Under the pieces are notes generated by a model. The model had not been told where the DNA came from. It was given only the letters and a program-made list of their open reading frames with translations, and searched no databases. A DNA stretch of 26,676 nt. It comes from a virus. Below, piece by piece: positions 7,333-13,563 of this stretch. Location of the stretch: the IMG/VR virus record IMGVR_UViG_3300048033_001506, positions 1 through 26,676 of that record; one strand, written 5' to 3'. Both the position numbers and the translations under genes were made by a program. The first letter of the stretch is position 1, and every line of letters begins with the position of its first letter.

Positions 7333-7348
7333 AAACAGCAACGCCTTG

Positions 7349-7798
7349 TTATACTTCGTAAAATGCCGAGTTAGCACCATGCTCTGCACACTCTGCTCGA
7401 ACACAGTAGCAACGATTGTCAGTTGCTTCACGTACCAACTTGTCTGCAAAGTTAAATGCATGCTCTGCAAATTTCTCTGCACCTACACCATCTAGGACTG
7501 TGAGTTCAGCAATGCCTTCTGCTTCCATACTACGCAGAAAATCCAGTTTAGGATCGTTTGCATCCACAACAACCTTGTGATCAAAGCAGTTCTCTAACCA
7601 CTGCTTGAGTGGCTTTAGTCCGCCAAAGTCCACAGCCCAGTTTTTATCATCCAGACTGTCACACCCAAAAGTGAATGTGAATGCTAAACTGTAACCATGC
7701 AATAAACTGCAATGGCTGTGATCAGCGTTGGGTTGACGAAACACTGCACTGAGTCCAATGTTGTGTCCGTAATGTTTAGTTGAAAAGTATTTTGCCAT
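7349..7798 (-). CDS. queD: QueD-like 6-pyruvoyl/6-carboxy-tetrahydropterin synthase
   Basis: The 149 residues carry the family layout: an N-terminal 'GLSAVFRQ' strand, C30-S-L-L-H34-G-Y36 (the CxxxHGx site with catalytic Cys and a zinc His), 'WAVDFGGLK', 'FDHKVVV', and the C-terminal 'CAEHGANSAFYE' with the conserved Glu. Cellular QueD normally has HGH where this has HGY, and the first zinc His of the N-terminal strand is not obvious; I recall the HGY form from other marine phages. The enzyme acts on dihydroneopterin triphosphate in the pathway to preQ0/queuosine, which some phages use to modify DNA or tRNA. No other pathway gene is in the window. The ATG follows AGGAGA. Transcription comes from a sigma70-type promoter upstream. 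Confidence 0.85.
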   Translation of the reverse strand: MAKYFSTKHYGHNIGLSAVFRQPNADHSHCSLLHGYSLAFTFTFGCDSLDDKNWAVDFGGLKPLKQWLENCFDHKVVVDANDPKLDFLRSMEAEGIAELTVLDGVGAEKFAEHAFNFADKLVREATDNRCYCVRAECAEHGANSAFYEV

Positions 7799-7879
7799 TT
7801 TTAAGTCTCCTAAGTTAATAGAAGGCCACTAACAAGTGCGGAATGTTTAAAGTGGGTCGATGCCTTGTATCCATCCACT
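7799..7879 (-). promoter_or_regulatory. 80-nt leader of queD with alternative short hairpins
   Basis: From the predicted start near 7879 the leader holds AGTGG (7879-7875), CCACT (7855-7851) and a second AGTGG (7830-7826), so one CCACT can pair with either partner. CACT-TGTT-AGTG (7838-7827) is a further local hairpin just before the ribosome-binding site. The stems are only 4-5 bp; a riboswitch is possible but weakly supported. Confidence 0.3.
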
Positions 7880-7885
7880 GTGAGT

Positions 7886-7913
7886 ATTATACACAAACTG
7901 TATGCAAAGTCAA
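7886..7913 (-). promoter_or_regulatory. Sigma70-type promoter of queD
   Basis: On the minus strand TTGACT (7913-7908), a 16-bp spacer and a perfect TATAAT (7891-7886). The expected start is near 7879. Confidence 0.8.
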
Positions 7914-7916
7914 TCT

Positions 7917-8201
7917 TTATCTTAGAATACTACTAGTTTGCTCACTGTAAAGTTTCGCAATCTCATCCTGTGTCTTAGCATATGCCATAACATGAGTGAG
8001 GCTGAGTGTGTACTTTTCTGCGTTGGTTGTTACCATGAATGGAATAAGTCCCATGTTGCCATCGGGACTACGTGCAACTATCATTGGTTTGCTAACTTCC
8101 AAATTGCCGGCAGCTTCTTTTACTAATGTGCCCAGCATTTCTTCGCCAGTTGATAGCCTAATACTGATTACATCACCTTGTTTGGTAATATCTAATAACA
8201 T
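7917..8201 (-). CDS. Small LSm/Hfq-like beta-barrel protein (tentative)
   Basis: The 94-residue protein starts at an ATG preceded by AGGA with a 10-nt spacing. The central segment 'GDVISIRLSTGEEMLGTLVKE' followed by 'NLEVSKPMIVA' has the strand-turn-strand pattern of Sm/LSm RNA-binding proteins, where a Sm1-like region ends in a glycine-containing turn. A long amphipathic C-terminal helix (THVMAYAKTQDEIAKLYSEQ) follows. If correct it may oligomerise and bind RNA, but a generic small phage protein remains possible. It has its own strong sigma70-type promoter, which suggests early expression. Its stop lies just upstream of the queD promoter. Confidence 0.7.
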   Translation of the reverse strand: MLLDITKQGDVISIRLSTGEEMLGTLVKEAAGNLEVSKPMIVARSPDGNMGLIPFMVTTNAEKYTLSLTHVMAYAKTQDEIAKLYSEQTSSILR

Positions 8202-8226
8202 AATTTATTTTCCTATGTAAAAACAT

Positions 8227-8255
8227 ATTATATGTTATTAATTATAACAAGTCAA
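8227..8255 (-). promoter_or_regulatory. Sigma70-type promoter of the LSm-like gene
   Basis: On the minus strand TTGACT (8255-8250), a 17-bp spacer and TATAAT (8232-8227), both nearly perfect. The predicted start near 8220 gives a leader of about 20 nt. Confidence 0.82.
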
Positions 8256-8268
8256 CCTTTTCGGGATA

Positions 8269-8736
8269 TTATTCTAGCCCAGCTTCTTCTAACGTAACGT
8301 CAATTAAACCAGCTTCGATGAGTTTTTTTCGATTCTTCATGTGGTTGGATTCCACTAGGTCCTTGTTTTGACCATTATATTTCACAGCATGCCCTTCTTC
8401 CATGAGAATTTTTGTGACTGGTCTCCACCCATCTTTCAACGAATCGTACACCTGAAAGTCTCCCAAAATACGACCAAACTTTCCTTTCATGTCCTCGCCG
8501 TCTTTGTTTATTTGGGTCTTAAGAATACAGCCCTTGCCCAACAACTCCTTCAATCTAGCTTTTGCAGCCAAACCAAACTTCTTTTCCACCTTATCTCTGG
8601 TTCTACTTTCCGGTGTGTCTATGCCCATCAGACGAACTCGCTCGTCCGTGAGCGTAACTCCAAATCCCAAATCGATATCAACGTCAACTGTGTCGCCGTC
8701 GATGACCTTGAGAATTTTACATTTGTATTCATACAT
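8269..8736 (-). CDS. Staphylococcal-nuclease-like (thermonuclease) protein
   Basis: The 155 residues match the SNase fold: 'KVIDGDTVDVDIDLGF', then 'ERVRLMGIDTPESRT' with the active-site Arg in 'VRLMGID' and an acidic residue after TP, and the second active-site Arg in 'KFGRILGDF'. A final helical segment 'MKNRKKLIEAGL' resembles the family's C-terminus. There is no signal peptide, so it probably acts in the cytoplasm on DNA or RNA, for example in host-genome breakdown. An AAAGGAG ribosome-binding site lies 9 nt before the ATG, and a late-type octamer AATAAATA is found 28 nt before it, giving a leader of about 22 nt. The upstream gene, SleB, ends inside that promoter. Confidence 0.9.
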   Translation of the reverse strand: MYEYKCKILKVIDGDTVDVDIDLGFGVTLTDERVRLMGIDTPESRTRDKVEKKFGLAAKARLKELLGKGCILKTQINKDGEDMKGKFGRILGDFQVYDSLKDGWRPVTKILMEEGHAVKYNGQNKDLVESNHMKNRKKLIEAGLIDVTLEEAGLE

Positions 8737-8763
8737 TGCTATACTCCTTTATTATTAAAGTAG

Positions 8764-8771
8764 TATTTATT
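8764..8771 (-). promoter_or_regulatory. Late-promoter octamer AATAAATA for the thermonuclease gene
   Basis: The minus strand reads AATAAATA, 7 of 8 bases of the T4 late consensus, with a predicted start near 8758 and an AAAGGAG ribosome-binding site downstream. Confidence 0.6.
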
Positions 8772-9409
8772 TAATGTATATAGAAAGAGTGGTTTTGTAT
8801 TGTTGCTACATAAGTCATATGATCAGCCCAGTAAGGATTGACCAAATGATGGTTAAAATAGTGTGTGCTGCCATTTGTAACATCAGGTGTGTCGTTGTAT
8901 AACACTTCCAGTGAAATACGTTTTGCAACTTTCCAGCTGGAAGACGAAGTGTCAACCACATCACTTTTGCCATCACAGAACCAAGTAAACTGACATTTAT
9001 ATTTCACAGGAACAATACGACCATGTGTTTCATACCACCAAGTGGAATACACTGCTTGATAGACCACACCACAAACTGTGTTGGGAAAACGTGGACTTTT
9101 GACACGATTATTGGTTACATGGGCCACAGCGATTTGCCCTTGGATTGATTCACCTCTGGCTTCGTGATAAATGTTGGTTGCCATGCAGATCAACTCTTCG
9201 GTGTCGATCACAGGACTAGGTGATTTTATTTGTTCTGGCTCAGGGATAGATACCGGTTGTACGATAGGCTGAATTTGCTGTACCGATACTAGTTCAGGTT
9301 CTGGTATAATAAATTTGGAAAAAACATTATAAATATCAATTGCAACAACAAAGTATACCACAGCAATTGAAAAACACACGTTCCTCAGTATCTGGCTTGT
9401 TAATATCAA
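8771..9409 (-). CDS. Membrane-anchored SleB/CwlJ-type cell-wall hydrolase
   Basis: The 212-residue protein starts at TTG 9409 with GAGGAG upstream. Residues about 10-30 (VCFSIAVVYFVVAIDIYNVF) form a signal anchor. A Pro/Glu-rich linker of about 40 residues follows, then the Hydrolase_2 domain: 'NIYHEARGESIQGQIAVAHV', 'NRVKSPRFPNTVCGVVYQ', 'CQFTWFCDGK', and 'GSTHYFNHHLVNPYWA'. The Glu in HEARGE is the expected catalytic residue. Family enzymes cleave peptidoglycan; the topology places the catalytic domain in the periplasm, so it could act in lysis. The promoter upstream is sigma70-like rather than late-type, unlike the lysozyme at 14265. Confidence 0.92.
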   Translation of the reverse strand: MILTSQILRNVCFSIAVVYFVVAIDIYNVFSKFIIPEPELVSVQQIQPIVQPVSIPEPEQIKSPSPVIDTEELICMATNIYHEARGESIQGQIAVAHVTNNRVKSPRFPNTVCGVVYQAVYSTWWYETHGRIVPVKYKCQFTWFCDGKSDVVDTSSSSWKVAKRISLEVLYNDTPDVTNGSTHYFNHHLVNPYWADHMTYVATIQNHSFYIH

Positions 9410-9441
9410 AACACATACTCCTCAAAATACTAGCTTTCTAT

Positions 9442-9470
9442 ATAATAACGCCTGTACTGTGTGATGTCAA
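9442..9470 (-). promoter_or_regulatory. Sigma70-type promoter of the SleB-like gene
   Basis: On the minus strand a perfect TTGACA (9470-9465), a 17-bp spacer and TATTAT (9447-9442). Confidence 0.78.
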
Positions 9471-9479
9471 GAAATATAA

Positions 9480-9821
9480 TTAACCTTTGAAAGGATTTTT
9501 ACTAACGGCATCCCATGCTTGTTCTCTAGAGTACTCTACTTCTTCGTATCCAGGTAATGGCTCCTTGACTTTTCGAATCACTGGCCATTCCTTACTCATC
9601 TGTTTGTTAAATTCCAACCACTGGTGATCTTCTGGAGCAAGTTTTCGATCGCTCACGATAGCGTTTACTGGACATTCAGGCTCGCATATTGCACAATCAA
9701 TGCAGATGTCTGGATCAATAACTAACGTGTTTTCCCCTTCAAAAAAGCAGTCGACTGGACAAACTTTAACGCATGTTGTATGCTTACAGTCTACACACTC
9801 TCCTTTAACTACATATGTCAT
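9480..9821 (-). CDS. fdxA: Seven-iron ferredoxin (FdxA type)
   Basis: The 113 residues match FdxA (about 107-112 residues in Proteobacteria). All expected cysteines are present: C9, C12, C17, C21 and C25 in the first cluster and C40, C43, C46 and C50 in the second (CIDCAICEPECP). By analogy with Azotobacter ferredoxin I, C9, C17 and C50 bind a 3Fe-4S cluster and C21, C40, C43 and C46 a 4Fe-4S cluster. The segment 'CPVDCFFEGENTLVI' is nearly invariant in this family. It carries low-potential electrons in the cytoplasm; the partner is unknown. It is probably a host-derived auxiliary gene. The ATG is preceded by GGAT, and a late-type octamer variant lies 28 nt upstream. Confidence 0.95.
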   Translation of the reverse strand: MTYVVKGECVDCKHTTCVKVCPVDCFFEGENTLVIDPDICIDCAICEPECPVNAIVSDRKLAPEDHQWLEFNKQMSKEWPVIRKVKEPLPGYEEVEYSREQAWDAVSKNPFKG

Positions 9822-9849
9822 ATTCTATCATCCAATGTTTAAGTAACTG

Positions 9850-9857
9850 TATTTACT
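9850..9857 (-). promoter_or_regulatory. Possible late-type octamer AGTAAATA upstream of fdxA
   Basis: The minus strand reads AGTAAATA, two bases from TATAAATA, 28 nt before the ATG. It is weaker than the other octamers. Confidence 0.35.
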
Positions 9858-9945
9858 ATTTTTAGCTTATTTAGAACATTTTTTAAGGTTTGAACTAAAT
9901 AAAATTAAGCTGATTGGCAACACCGAGTTGACAATTAAATTAAGT

Positions 9946-9974
9946 TTGCACCACTCATTAAGATGTGCTATATA
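9946..9974 (+). promoter_or_regulatory. Predicted plus-strand promoter of a small RNA
   Basis: TTGCAC (9946-9951), a 17-bp spacer and TATATA (9969-9974). The expected start is at about 9981, at the GGG. Confidence 0.5.
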
Positions 9975-9980
9975 CATATA

Positions 9981-10036
9981 GGGACGTAGGTCTCGTCCAA
10001 TCAGTAGTACAATAGATCCGGATCTATTATTTTTTT
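9981..10036 (+). ncRNA. Candidate small RNA of about 56 nt
   Basis: No open reading frame of note lies here. The predicted transcript starts GGGACG, folds GGACG (9982-9986) with CGTCC (9994-9998) around a 7-nt loop, has a short single-stranded stretch AATCAGTAGTAC, and ends in a perfect intrinsic terminator. A promoter-like pair is placed 7 nt upstream. It lies in the 230-bp gap between fdxA and uvsE and is antisense to neither coding region, though opposite to any uvsE read-through. The target is unknown. An alternative is that the same inverted repeats act in the minus-strand fdxA leader. Confidence 0.45.
10011..10036 (+). terminator. Intrinsic terminator, 18-bp perfect palindrome plus T7
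   Basis: AATAGATCC-GGATCTATT (10011-10028) is followed by A and seven T on the plus strand. On the minus strand no T-run follows, so it serves plus-strand transcription, although the flanking genes are both minus. Confidence 0.7.
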
Positions 10037-10051
10037 ACAAAACTACTTCTT

Positions 10052-11110
10052 CTACAACTGTGACTCCATAGCTTGGAGGTATAGTTGTTCGCTGGCTAAA
10101 TTCTTTGCCTTTGCTTCGCACTGAATGTCAAAGTCATCCCAAAATGTCAAAGCCCATTCGTTAGCATCAAAGTTCGGATAGTAATCTGAGTGTGCCCTGA
10201 GTTTTTGTTTCTTAGCACCAGTTTCTAATAAGGAACTGATGGAATGAAGGGTGGTATGTCGTGTTGCTTCATCAATTCGTGTTGATTGATTAAGCCATTC
10301 ATCTCTGCTATAGCTGTAATGTAAAGTAGGGCGCACACCGCGCCAACTGTCAATGACCATTTTAACACGGTCGTCATCTGCTTGTATATATTCTTCATCT
10401 CTAATCCAGTGGTGATGTATATCTAATACCAATGCTACATGGTCTTTCAACATTAGACTTGCATCTAAGCCATGACACATTTCGTCATTTTCTATTGCAA
10501 GAGTATTTCTTGCTTCGGGAGATAATCTAGGCAATACATCAATAATACCTTGATAACCTTTTCTACCTGAGATATGGACATTAAGTTTCATGTCCATAAA
10601 TTCTTTACCGTAGCCCATCCATCGTGCCATGTTAGCATGATATTCAAACTCGTCAATGCTGCGCTCTACTACATCATCGTTGTCGCTTGCCAGTACGCAA
10701 AACTGGCCAGGATGGAAACTGATACGCACATCAAGATCACGAGCCAATTGACCCACCTTGGCGAATCCTTTCTCCAGCATCCGGATATTATCAGGATCGT
10801 CCCAAACGTAGCGCCAGTTTGGCTCAGTAGCCATAGGTATTTGATTGCTTCCAAGGCGTACCATCCTCCTGTTCTCTGGTAGTCCGCCTACGTATTTAAC
10901 CAAATTGTATGCACTTTGCATGTTATGCTCTACAAGATCAAGCATTCGCTGTTCTGCAACAGACTTGTCCTGTCTGTTACACCAGGCCACTGTAGTCACT
11001 TTTTCAGTGAAGTCTTGCTGTAACTCTTTCAATACTTTGGGTTTTTGTGATTGATCCGGATCCAAGTACTTGCAACAAAAACCAATACGCCGTATATTTT
11101 GGTCAAACAT
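10052..11110 (-). CDS. uvsE: UV damage endonuclease UvsE (UVDE)
   Basis: The start at ATG 11110 gives 352 residues beginning MFDQNIRRIGFCCKYL, the normal UvsE N-terminus; the frame is open further upstream but that part is unlike the family. Family landmarks are 'VRLGSNQIP', 'VRISFHPGQFCVLAS' (H133), 'LNVHISG', 'LAIENDE' (E207), 'LVLDIHHHW' (D230, H232), 'LHYSYSRD' and 'RAHSDYY'. These include the His/Glu/Asp metal ligands of the TIM-barrel nuclease. The enzyme nicks DNA 5' to UV photoproducts, suiting phage in sunlit water. AGGTG precedes the start. It is read from a sigma70-type promoter, so it is probably expressed early. Confidence 0.95.
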   Translation of the reverse strand: MFDQNIRRIGFCCKYLDPDQSQKPKVLKELQQDFTEKVTTVAWCNRQDKSVAEQRMLDLVEHNMQSAYNLVKYVGGLPENRRMVRLGSNQIPMATEPNWRYVWDDPDNIRMLEKGFAKVGQLARDLDVRISFHPGQFCVLASDNDDVVERSIDEFEYHANMARWMGYGKEFMDMKLNVHISGRKGYQGIIDVLPRLSPEARNTLAIENDEMCHGLDASLMLKDHVALVLDIHHHWIRDEEYIQADDDRVKMVIDSWRGVRPTLHYSYSRDEWLNQSTRIDEATRHTTLHSISSLLETGAKKQKLRAHSDYYPNFDANEWALTFWDDFDIQCEAKAKNLASEQLYLQAMESQL

Positions 11111-11140
11111 AACACACCTATATAGTAGTAAACAGTCCTT

Positions 11141-11169
11141 ATTATAGCAAAACCACATATCAAAGTCAA
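11141..11169 (-). promoter_or_regulatory. Sigma70-type promoter of uvsE
   Basis: On the minus strand TTGACT (11169-11164), a 17-bp spacer and TATAAT (11146-11141). The predicted start is near 11134. The TTGACT hexamer overlaps the plus-strand late octamer by two bases. Confidence 0.8.
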
Positions 11170-11175
11170 TAAATA
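11168..11175 (+). promoter_or_regulatory. Late-promoter octamer AATAAATA for the SGNH gene cluster
   Basis: AATAAATA ends 5 nt before the ATG at 11181, with no Shine-Dalgarno sequence between, so a T4-like start would fall on the A of the ATG. Confidence 0.65.
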
Positions 11176-11180
11176 CTTGC

Positions 11181-12005
11181 ATGGAATTTGACTTGATAAT
11201 AGCTTGCGGTGACAGTTTCACTGAAGGTTGTAAAAACGTACTGAATATACCTCCGGAGAAAACATGGCCTGGGCTTGTTGCAGAGAAGTTGAACATACCG
11301 TTTATGAACTTGGCAGTAGGTGGTTCTTGCAATTTGGATATTTCAATGCAACCTTTTAAGAACACAACACCAGATCACCTTGATATGATAGCAAACTCAA
11401 CAGCTCCGCTGATACTGTTTAACTTCACTGTGATGGAAAGGTTTTCATATCCAAGTCTGCGAACAGGTTACACAGAGTCCTGTTGGTCTGTGTTGCCTGA
11501 ACATTTAGAAATGCAGAATATTTCATGGGCTGAACCTGTTATCGATCAAATGTTCGGAGAGAATTTTCTCAATCATGGCCTATCAAATAGTCATCTAGAA
11601 TCCGCCAGATTACATCAATCAATAAACGATCCCAAATTACAAAACGTGGATTGGTTTATTTTTTCCACCATGCAGGCAATAAGGATGTGCATATCTTGGG
11701 AACGGTTAATTAAAAATTCCACAGTTAGATGGGGATTTATACATATCAACACAGGCAATTTCTTTAAAGATTTAACTGACTACAACTCCACAAGCGGAGG
11801 TAAAACTAAACTTAATTACCCTTATTTGGACAAATGCTACAATACGCATAACGATATGAAAGAACTACAGAGCCTGCTGTACTACAATGGGGAACACCTG
11901 TTAGACGACTATGTGATATCGCCAGACACGGATTTACATCCCAATCAAAAAGGGTTAGAACTAATAAGCGAGTGGTTTAAAAAATATGTCTCAGAAAAAA
12001 TTTGA
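11181..12005 (+). CDS. SGNH/GDSL-family hydrolase, first of three tandem paralogs
   Basis: The 274-residue protein has the SGNH block I as C-G-D11-S12-F-T-E-G with the nucleophile Ser12, block II 'NLAVGGSCNLD' with the oxyanion Gly, a block III-like strand 'LILFNFTVMER' and a C-terminal D-L-H-P-N motif holding the catalytic Asp and His. There is no signal peptide. Known relatives remove acetyl or acyl esters from lipids, polysaccharides or peptidoglycan; the substrate here is unknown. It is followed by two paralogs sharing the same blocks, each overlapping the previous by 11-20 bp. The ATG has no ribosome-binding site and sits 5 nt after a late octamer. Confidence 0.82.
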   Translation: MEFDLIIACGDSFTEGCKNVLNIPPEKTWPGLVAEKLNIPFMNLAVGGSCNLDISMQPFKNTTPDHLDMIANSTAPLILFNFTVMERFSYPSLRTGYTESCWSVLPEHLEMQNISWAEPVIDQMFGENFLNHGLSNSHLESARLHQSINDPKLQNVDWFIFSTMQAIRMCISWERLIKNSTVRWGFIHINTGNFFKDLTDYNSTSGGKTKLNYPYLDKCYNTHNDMKELQSLLYYNGEHLLDDYVISPDTDLHPNQKGLELISEWFKKYVSEKI

Positions 12006-12717
12006 CTCAATAATATCCTGCGGTGATAGTTTCACTGAGGGGCATCGAAACGTTTTGGGCATAGACATTTCTCAAACATGGACCGCACAAGTTGCAAATA
12101 ACTTGGGAGTTCCTTATGAAAATTTGGGTGATGCTGGAGCATCTAACTTGGATATTGCATTACAACCGGTGCGATACCAAACACTGAAAACAGAGAACCC
12201 ACTGTACCTGTTCAATTTCACTATTGACGAAAGAATTCCCATAATAAATCATCACTTGGGAAGTGATTTTACATCGTTATTTTCCATATTACCAGAAGAT
12301 ATTGCACACATACCGTTCAGCAGCAATTACAGAGATCTGATAAATCATTTTTTAATAACCCTGGATAAAAATGGTTTGGACGGTTTTCAGAGTATGACCT
12401 CTAGAGCAATAGACATTGTGCACAACATCACTAACATCAATCCAAATGCACATGTGCTATGGGGATTCATGCATGCTGACAATAAGGGAGAAGAGCACAC
12501 TATATTTGATAGGGGTGGCAATGATACTGACAACTCTATCAACATACAATTTACACATAGAGAAACGTGTTACAACAGACATGTTGATTATAAACCATTA
12601 GAATACTTTATAAACGATGATCAATACAAAATAGGTCCTCATGACGGTCATCCAAATAAACTTGGGATAAAAGTATTTGCAGACATAATGACAGGTATTA
12701 TCAAAAATGAATTTTGA
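11986..12717 (+). CDS. SGNH/GDSL-family hydrolase, second tandem paralog
   Basis: The 243-residue protein begins inside the previous gene (20-bp overlap). It keeps the full set: 'CGDSFTEG' with the nucleophile Ser, 'LGDAGASNLDIALQP', 'YLFNFTIDERIP' and a C-terminal 'HDGHPNKLG' (Asp and His). Shared stretches with the neighbours (SFTEG near the start, 'W(G)F(I/M)H', and a 'CYN-H' block near the end) show duplication. It is shorter than the other two, mainly in the middle. It is likely an active esterase-type enzyme, cytoplasmic or virion-associated; the sequence shows no export signal. Confidence 0.82.
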   Translation: MSQKKFDSIISCGDSFTEGHRNVLGIDISQTWTAQVANNLGVPYENLGDAGASNLDIALQPVRYQTLKTENPLYLFNFTIDERIPIINHHLGSDFTSLFSILPEDIAHIPFSSNYRDLINHFLITLDKNGLDGFQSMTSRAIDIVHNITNINPNAHVLWGFMHADNKGEEHTIFDRGGNDTDNSINIQFTHRETCYNRHVDYKPLEYFINDDQYKIGPHDGHPNKLGIKVFADIMTGIIKNEF

Positions 12718-13528
12718 TGCCATAATTGCATGTGGATGCGATTACACTGAAGGCTGGCGTGAAGTATCTGGGTTGTCCATAGATCAAACTTGGCCAGCAG
12801 AAGTAGCAAAACATTTCGACGTTCCTTTTGAAAACTTGGGTCACGGTTATGCATCAAACTATCAAATAGCCATGCAACCGTTTTATCATCAGCAAAACTA
12901 TTACCAAAATCCGTTATATATTTTTAATTTTACAGATGACCACCGATACCCTATAATTGATCCAGAACAGTTGACCATTGACAGTATATCATCTATACAC
13001 CCAGAATGGGCCCATGCACATGAGTGGGGTACTGCAAATAAAATTTCTATGAAGTACATGTTAGATAAAACTGTGGCAAACTACCCCGGTGAGACCGAAT
13101 GGCACAAATATCACGGACTTCATGCCAGTAAGCCTACCATAGAAGAAAAATTTAAAATGGATGGAATGCAACGTGCTGCTGTTGCACAAAATAATTTTAT
13201 AGACGGCTATCAACATCTCACAAAAGAAGCAATTCTGTTGGCACACAGAGTAAGGATATTTAATCCTGGAGCAGAGATCATGTGGGGTTTTATTCACGGT
13301 CAGTATGATATCGGTTCTAGCAGTAATGTCCACATCAGATCTGGGAAAAAAGTACTGTTTCCCAAAATCGAAAACTGCTATAACACGCTGTTTGAGGATA
13401 AATACTTGCATGAGTTCGTAGCTTCGAAAGGTTGTGTTCTCAACACACACGACTTACACCCGAATAAGGATGGCATCGATATACTGAAAAAATTATTCAT
13501 CAGTGCCATTAAAGACAAATTTAAATAA
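12707..13528 (+). CDS. SGNH-family paralog with the nucleophile replaced (probable pseudoenzyme)
   Basis: The 273-residue protein aligns with the two genes before it, but block I reads C9-G10-C11-D12-Y13-T14-E15-G16 where its paralogs have C-G-D-S-F-T-E-G. The nucleophile Ser is therefore Asp. The rest of the fold is kept: 'LGHGYASNYQIAMQP', 'YIFNFTDDHRYP', 'IMWGFIHG' and the C-terminal D-L-H-P-N. Codons are GGA TGC GAT TAC, so this is not a single-base change. It may bind the same ligand without cleaving it or serve a structural role. It overlaps the previous gene by 11 bp. An inserted region of about 30 residues in the middle is specific to this copy. Confidence 0.8.
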   Translation: MNFDAIIACGCDYTEGWREVSGLSIDQTWPAEVAKHFDVPFENLGHGYASNYQIAMQPFYHQQNYYQNPLYIFNFTDDHRYPIIDPEQLTIDSISSIHPEWAHAHEWGTANKISMKYMLDKTVANYPGETEWHKYHGLHASKPTIEEKFKMDGMQRAAVAQNNFIDGYQHLTKEAILLAHRVRIFNPGAEIMWGFIHGQYDIGSSSNVHIRSGKKVLFPKIENCYNTLFEDKYLHEFVASKGCVLNTHDLHPNKDGIDILKKLFISAIKDKFK

Positions 13529-13531
13529 ATA
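13524..13531 (+). promoter_or_regulatory. Late-promoter octamer AATAAATA for the virion protein gene
   Basis: AATAAATA lies 32 nt before the ATG at 13564 and overlaps the stop of the preceding gene. The leader contains CGGAG. Confidence 0.62.
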
Positions 13532-13563
13532 AGCATTATAATCGATTATACGGAGTAATTAAA

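Noticed and set aside
7298-7495. Plus-strand frame of 65 codons
   Set aside because: It runs antisense into queD, has Cys-rich random-looking sequence and no ribosome-binding site.
11111-11365. N-terminal extension of uvsE
   Set aside because: The frame is open, but the extension crosses the uvsE promoter and the start of the divergent SGNH gene; UvsE homologs begin at about residue MFD.
12416-12601. Plus-strand frame inside the second SGNH gene
   Set aside because: Overlaps a motif-bearing gene in another frame and has no start signal.
13061-13450. Minus-strand frame of 129 codons
   Set aside because: It lies inside the third SGNH gene, which has family motifs along the same stretch.
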